A stretch of DNA of 64,000 nt from Cryptoclostridium sp964637365 (GTDB lineage Bacteria > Bacillota > Dehalobacteriia > UBA7702). The translations under genes and the position numbers were made by a program. The stretch is from NCBI GenBank assembly GCA_964637365.1, contig CAZWWH010000008.1, forward strand, positions 16,017 through 80,016, given 5' to 3'. Below, in pieces: positions 60,780 to 64,000 of the stretch. Within the stretch, counting starts at the first letter, position 1; each line of letters starts with the position of its first letter. Below the pieces are notes generated by a model. The model was not told the origin of the DNA and ran no database searches. It saw nothing but the letters and a program-made list of their open reading frames with translations.

Positions 60780-62122
60780 CGACAAGAATCGTAAAAGAGC
60801 TGCGGCCTTACCGCGGTATTCACGAAATATATCAACGATATCACGATGTAACCAACACAGCATTTCTCGATTCCTCTTTGCGAAACGACTTAGGGAAGCA
60901 CTCCATCATCGGACTTCATCCCTACCTCACAGTGGTCAATGGGGACAAACTCCTGGTCAACGGAGAACCCCAGGAGGCATCCTTTGAGGAATTTCTCGGC
61001 AGGTACCTGACAGAACATCGGGATGAAAACGAAACAGACTTGCCTATCGTTTCCGGGGCCATCGGCTATTTTTCCTACGACTTTGGCCGAAGTCTGGAGC
61101 AAATTCCCTCCCGGCATCTCAAAGAAGTGGAGATTCCCGAATGCGTTTTAAATTTTTACGATGATTTCATCATTGAGGATCATCAAACCCAAAGAGTATG
61201 GCTGGTAGCCAACGGCAATTTGCAAGATAGTAAAGACGCCATCAGCCAAATGGAAGAGGAAATTGCCGCGATTCCCTCTTGGGAACCAAAGGATCCCTCG
61301 GCGGAAATCACGGTGACGCCTAATTTCAAAAAAGAAGCCTATCTCGACGCCGTCGATAAGATGATTCACTATATCATCGAAGGGGATATCTATATCGCCA
61401 ACATGACGCAGCATCTGGCCATAAAGAGCGATAAAGCGCCCTACGACGCCTTTTTGAAGCTGCGGCGCATCAATCCATCTCCCTTTGGCGGTTATTTTCA
61501 GTACGGCGATTTTCAGATTATCTGCGCCTCACCGGAACGATTTTTACTGATGAGGAACCGAAACATTGAGACACGCCCCATCAAAGGCACACGCAAGCGG
61601 GGAGAGACTCCCGAAGAGGATGCTGCTCTGCGCCAGGAATTGCAGGATTCCGGCAAGGATCGCAGCGAGCTTTTGATGATTGTGGATCTGGAGCGCAACG
61701 ACCTGAACCACGTCTGCGTTCCCGGCAGCGTAAAAGTAACGGAGCTTTTCACCGTGGAGGAATACGCCACAGTGTTCCACTTGGTTTCCACCATTGTGGG
61801 CGAGTTGCGGGAGGACCTTACGGCAATGGATCTGATTCGGGCGGCGTTTCCCGGCGGCTCCATCACCGGAGCACCAAAAATTCGGGCTATGGAGATCATT
61901 GATGAACTGGAACACGGCCGCCGCAACCTTTACACCGGTTCCATCGGTTATATGACCTTGGACGGTTCCTTGGACTTAAACATCGTCATCCGCACGGCCC
62001 TTCACCGAGACGGCGTTTATTACCTCGGTGTCGGCGGCGGCATCACTTTTGAATCGGAACTGGAATTTGAATACGAAGAAACGCTGCAAAAGGCCAAGGC
62101 CATTTTGGAAGCGCTGCGATAA
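60776..62122 (+). CDS. pabB: Aminodeoxychorismate synthase component I
   Basis: 448 residues, chorismate-binding enzyme. KGTRKRGETPEEDA, ELLMIVDLERNDL, FPGGSITGAPKIRAMEII and YTGSIGYMTLDGSLDLN. Start ATG 60776. Makes 4-amino-4-deoxychorismate with PabA. Confidence 0.93.
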   Translation: MTTRIVKELRPYRGIHEIYQRYHDVTNTAFLDSSLRNDLGKHSIIGLHPYLTVVNGDKLLVNGEPQEASFEEFLGRYLTEHRDENETDLPIVSGAIGYFSYDFGRSLEQIPSRHLKEVEIPECVLNFYDDFIIEDHQTQRVWLVANGNLQDSKDAISQMEEEIAAIPSWEPKDPSAEITVTPNFKKEAYLDAVDKMIHYIIEGDIYIANMTQHLAIKSDKAPYDAFLKLRRINPSPFGGYFQYGDFQIICASPERFLLMRNRNIETRPIKGTRKRGETPEEDAALRQELQDSGKDRSELLMIVDLERNDLNHVCVPGSVKVTELFTVEEYATVFHLVSTIVGELREDLTAMDLIRAAFPGGSITGAPKIRAMEIIDELEHGRRNLYTGSIGYMTLDGSLDLNIVIRTALHRDGVYYLGVGGGITFESELEFEYEETLQKAKAILEALR

Positions 62123-62134
62123 TAAGGAGCTGCC

Positions 62135-62869
62135 ATGAGTGAAATCACCATTCATCTGGATGAAGGATATATGTTCGGTTTGGGAGCTTTTGAGACCATT
62201 GCCATAGAGAATAGCCACTGCGTGTTATTAAAGAAGCATTTGGATAGGCTCAAAAAGGCTCTGGAGTTTTTTCAAATTGACACCAGCGTAACGGAACAGG
62301 AGGTTCTCTCCTTTGTCCAAAAGCATCCCCAGGATCACGGCGTGTTGAAAATCATGGTTTCGGAAAAAAACGTCACCTTCACAACTCGCTCCAATCCCTA
62401 TGAGGCGCCTCAACATGAAAAAGGGTTTGTGTTGGGTCTCAGTCAAATCCGCAGAAATGAGACTTCGCCACTGACCTACCACAAGACCTTTCACTATGGA
62501 GACTGTCTCATGGAAAAACGGGCAGCCAAGGCTCGTGGCTGGGATGAGCCGATATTCCTCAATACCAAGGGAGCGTTGACCGAAGGGGCTGCAACCAACC
62601 TCTTTTTTGTGCGAGACGGCGAAATGATAACTCCGGCTCTGGCCTGCGGAATGCTCAACGGAATTCTGCGACAATATATCTGCTCACACTGGAAGGTGAC
62701 GGAACGAGTCGTTTTTCCGGAAGAAATCGGAACCTTTGAGGAATGCTTTGTCACCAACTCCCTCATGGGGATTATGCCAGTCCGACAGTTTGAGAATAAG
62801 CTGTTTTCTCAACGGATCATTACCGAGACTCTCCGTCTCCGCTATGAAGAAGAAAAAACAATCATATAG
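62135..62869 (+). CDS. pabC: Aminodeoxychorismate lyase
   Basis: PLP-dependent fold-type IV enzyme, 244 residues. The PLP Lys is probably in SPLTYHKTFHYGD, and LTEGAATNLFFVRDGEMITP is the cofactor-binding signature. Releases p-aminobenzoate and pyruvate. Stop is TAG, rare in this window. Confidence 0.88.
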   Translation: MSEITIHLDEGYMFGLGAFETIAIENSHCVLLKKHLDRLKKALEFFQIDTSVTEQEVLSFVQKHPQDHGVLKIMVSEKNVTFTTRSNPYEAPQHEKGFVLGLSQIRRNETSPLTYHKTFHYGDCLMEKRAAKARGWDEPIFLNTKGALTEGAATNLFFVRDGEMITPALACGMLNGILRQYICSHWKVTERVVFPEEIGTFEECFVTNSLMGIMPVRQFENKLFSQRIITETLRLRYEEEKTII

Positions 62870-62931
62870 CTCGGTACTGTTCGACTTCATATCATCGTGT
62901 CCCTCGACGAAATCACTACAATAAATACACA

Positions 62932-62960
62932 AAGCCCTTGGAGCAATTCTCCAAGGGCTT
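62932..62960 (+). terminator. Hairpin after pabC
   Basis: AAGCCCTTGGAG/CTCCAAGGGCTT, 12 bp, 5-base loop; T run weak. Confidence 0.6.
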
Positions 62961-62972
62961 ATAAATAGCAAA

Positions 62973-63003
62973 AAAGGTTGGGTTCCATTGGAACCCAACC
63001 TTT
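62973..63003. terminator. Terminator of the SLH-protein gene
   Basis: AAAGGTTGGGTTCC/GGAACCCAACCTTT, 14 bp, 3-base loop. Six T follow on the minus strand; it may also serve pabC. Confidence 0.88.
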
Positions 63004-63038
63004 CTTCTTGACCACAAAGGATTAACAATTCTATTTTA

Positions 63039-64000
63039 TTATTGCACTTCGTTCAGAAGGAACCCATCATTCAAGGCTACATAAACGAATTTGGAAGCCT
63101 GAGCACGGGTTGCGTTGTCATTAGGAGCGAAGATTCCATTGCCCATACCATCAATGTAACCGGCGTTGGCAAGATTCATCACAGAATCATAGAACCATTG
63201 TCCCTGTTTTACATCGCTGAAGTTTTTCTTCGCCACGACCTTCAAATCACCGCAATAGTTGCTAATAACGGTAGCAATTTCAGCACGGGTGATTTTGCCG
63301 TTGGGTTTAAAGGTGCCATCGGGATAGCCGTTGACAATGCCTTCTTCCGCCAGAGCCATGACGTATGCATAGAACCAATCGCTTTCCTTCACATCAGGGA
63401 AGGAAACTTTTGCAGCGGAGGCGGCAGTGAGATCAGGAGCATCTTCAGGCTGGTCTTCAATCCACATGGCGCACATCATTTTAGCGAATTCAGCACGGGT
63501 GACTTCACGATCGGGTTTGAAGGTGCCATCAGGATAACCGTCGATGATACCGGTTTCGGCCAACAAGAGGACGAAGGGAGCATACCAAGCATCGGCGGGC
63601 ACGTCGCTGAAGCCGTCAATGGCATTGGTATCTTCTACAACCCAGTAAGGATTGGTGATGGCATAGTTGCCGTTCACATCAATGACCATAAAGGCGACCC
63701 AGGTGATATCGCGGTCTTTGATGGCAACTTTGGCGTCAAAGGTTAATTCCTTTTTATTGACGTCCAGTTTAGAAGCTTTGGCGTCATATTTGAGGTACTT
63801 ATCAGTATAGAGAGTTTTGCCTGCTGCTGTATAATCAGTGTCAGCAGATTCGCTTAAAACCAGGATGTCTTTGATTTCTGCCAATGATTTGATTTCCATG
63901 GAGAGTTCGAAATCGCCATTGACATTGTAAACTTCACCGGGAAGCTTATCCATATTGAGCAAGGGACCATAGGTGGTGTAGGAATTACCGTTTACAACAG
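63039..64000 (-). CDS. S-layer homology domain protein, 5' end missing
   Basis: C-terminal 320 residues of a surface protein; the frame stays open to the window edge. Three SLH domains, each with an FxDV...WF/WY start and a GYPDGTFKP-type turn: about 63605-63440, 63425-63245 and 63230-63060. The third is more divergent (GMGNGIFAPND). They anchor the protein to the cell wall. The part upstream is beta-rich and unassigned. Confidence 0.92.
   Translation of the reverse strand, partial: VVNGNSYTTYGPLLNMDKLPGEVYNVNGDFELSMEIKSLAEIKDILVLSESADTDYTAAGKTLYTDKYLKYDAKASKLDVNKKELTFDAKVAIKDRDITWVAFMVIDVNGNYAITNPYWVVEDTNAIDGFSDVPADAWYAPFVLLLAETGIIDGYPDGTFKPDREVTRAEFAKMMCAMWIEDQPEDAPDLTAASAAKVSFPDVKESDWFYAYVMALAEEGIVNGYPDGTFKPNGKITRAEIATVISNYCGDLKVVAKKNFSDVKQGQWFYDSVMNLANAGYIDGMGNGIFAPNDNATRAQASKFVYVALNDGFLLNEVQ

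Noticed and set aside
1..64000. CRISPR arrays, tRNA or rRNA genes, IS transposases
   Set aside because: Looked for regular spaced repeats, tRNA-like folds and transposase motifs by eye; none found.

Overview
The window comes from a spore-forming anaerobic member of the Bacillota, probably a clostridium-like lineage. This rests on the spore genes cotJA, cotJB and cotJC, spoIID and ywmB, an ispH-rpsA fusion, a trimeric [FeFe] hydrogenase, S-layer homology domains and the gene order ywmB/spoIID - atp operon - wecB - rpiB - tyrosine phosphatase - sua5. Genus cannot be fixed from the sequence alone. No rRNA, tRNA or CRISPR array was seen.

Layout. 1-6.3 kb: ethanolamine utilisation operon eutS-P-B-C-A-L-T (minus strand; eutT runs off the left edge). 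6.3-17.9 kb: an amine/choline island with a HAD phosphatase, a trimethylamine methyltransferase (MttB) family protein without pyrrolysine, a drug/metabolite-type transporter with a small partner, two choline/aminoglycoside-type kinases, a true MttB whose frame is crossed by an in-frame TAG at the pyrrolysine position, a PAS/AAA+ sigma-54 activator and a PHP phosphatase. Five promoters here fit the sigma-54 pattern, and a sixth lies before the hydrogenase operon. Three of the six share a 17-bp upstream motif, so much of the island looks like one regulon run by the local activator.

18-25.6 kb: the main discovery candidate. cotJA and cotJB are intact, but cotJC (spore-coat manganese catalase) is cut in two. 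Its first 62 codons end at 18725 and its last 136 sense codons resume at 25157. Between them lies a 6,431-bp element carrying the electron-bifurcating hydrogenase genes hydABC and, at its right edge, a large serine recombinase. Joining the two copies of the core TAGGTA restores cotJC exactly in frame. The joined element ends form an inverted repeat around the core, as expected for a serine-recombinase attachment site. It resembles the skin elements that interrupt sporulation genes, but with metabolic cargo.

25.6-37.3 kb: spoIID, ywmB, a frameshifted XRE regulator, a cobalamin riboswitch before two paralogous putative exported proteins, then the complete F-type ATP synthase operon (minus strand). 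37.3-50 kb: housekeeping genes (wecB, dCMP deaminase, rpiB, tyrosine phosphatase, sua5, csp, a MoxR/VWA pair, ispH-rpsA, plsC, cmk, alkD), one decayed isochorismatase-type gene and several short repeats. 50-64 kb: an amino-acid ABC transporter, an ECF sigma/anti-sigma pair, an HtrA protease with a polyglutamine tail, a split chromate transporter, a patatin, a diacylglycerol-kinase-like lipid kinase, a pabA-B-C cluster and the end of an SLH-domain surface protein.

The first 25 kb can be read together as growth on membrane-derived amines: ethanolamine is split by EutBC, methylated amines feed MttB-type methyltransferases, and the hydrogenase balances electrons, all apparently under sigma-54. 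This link is inference from shared promoters and gene proximity.
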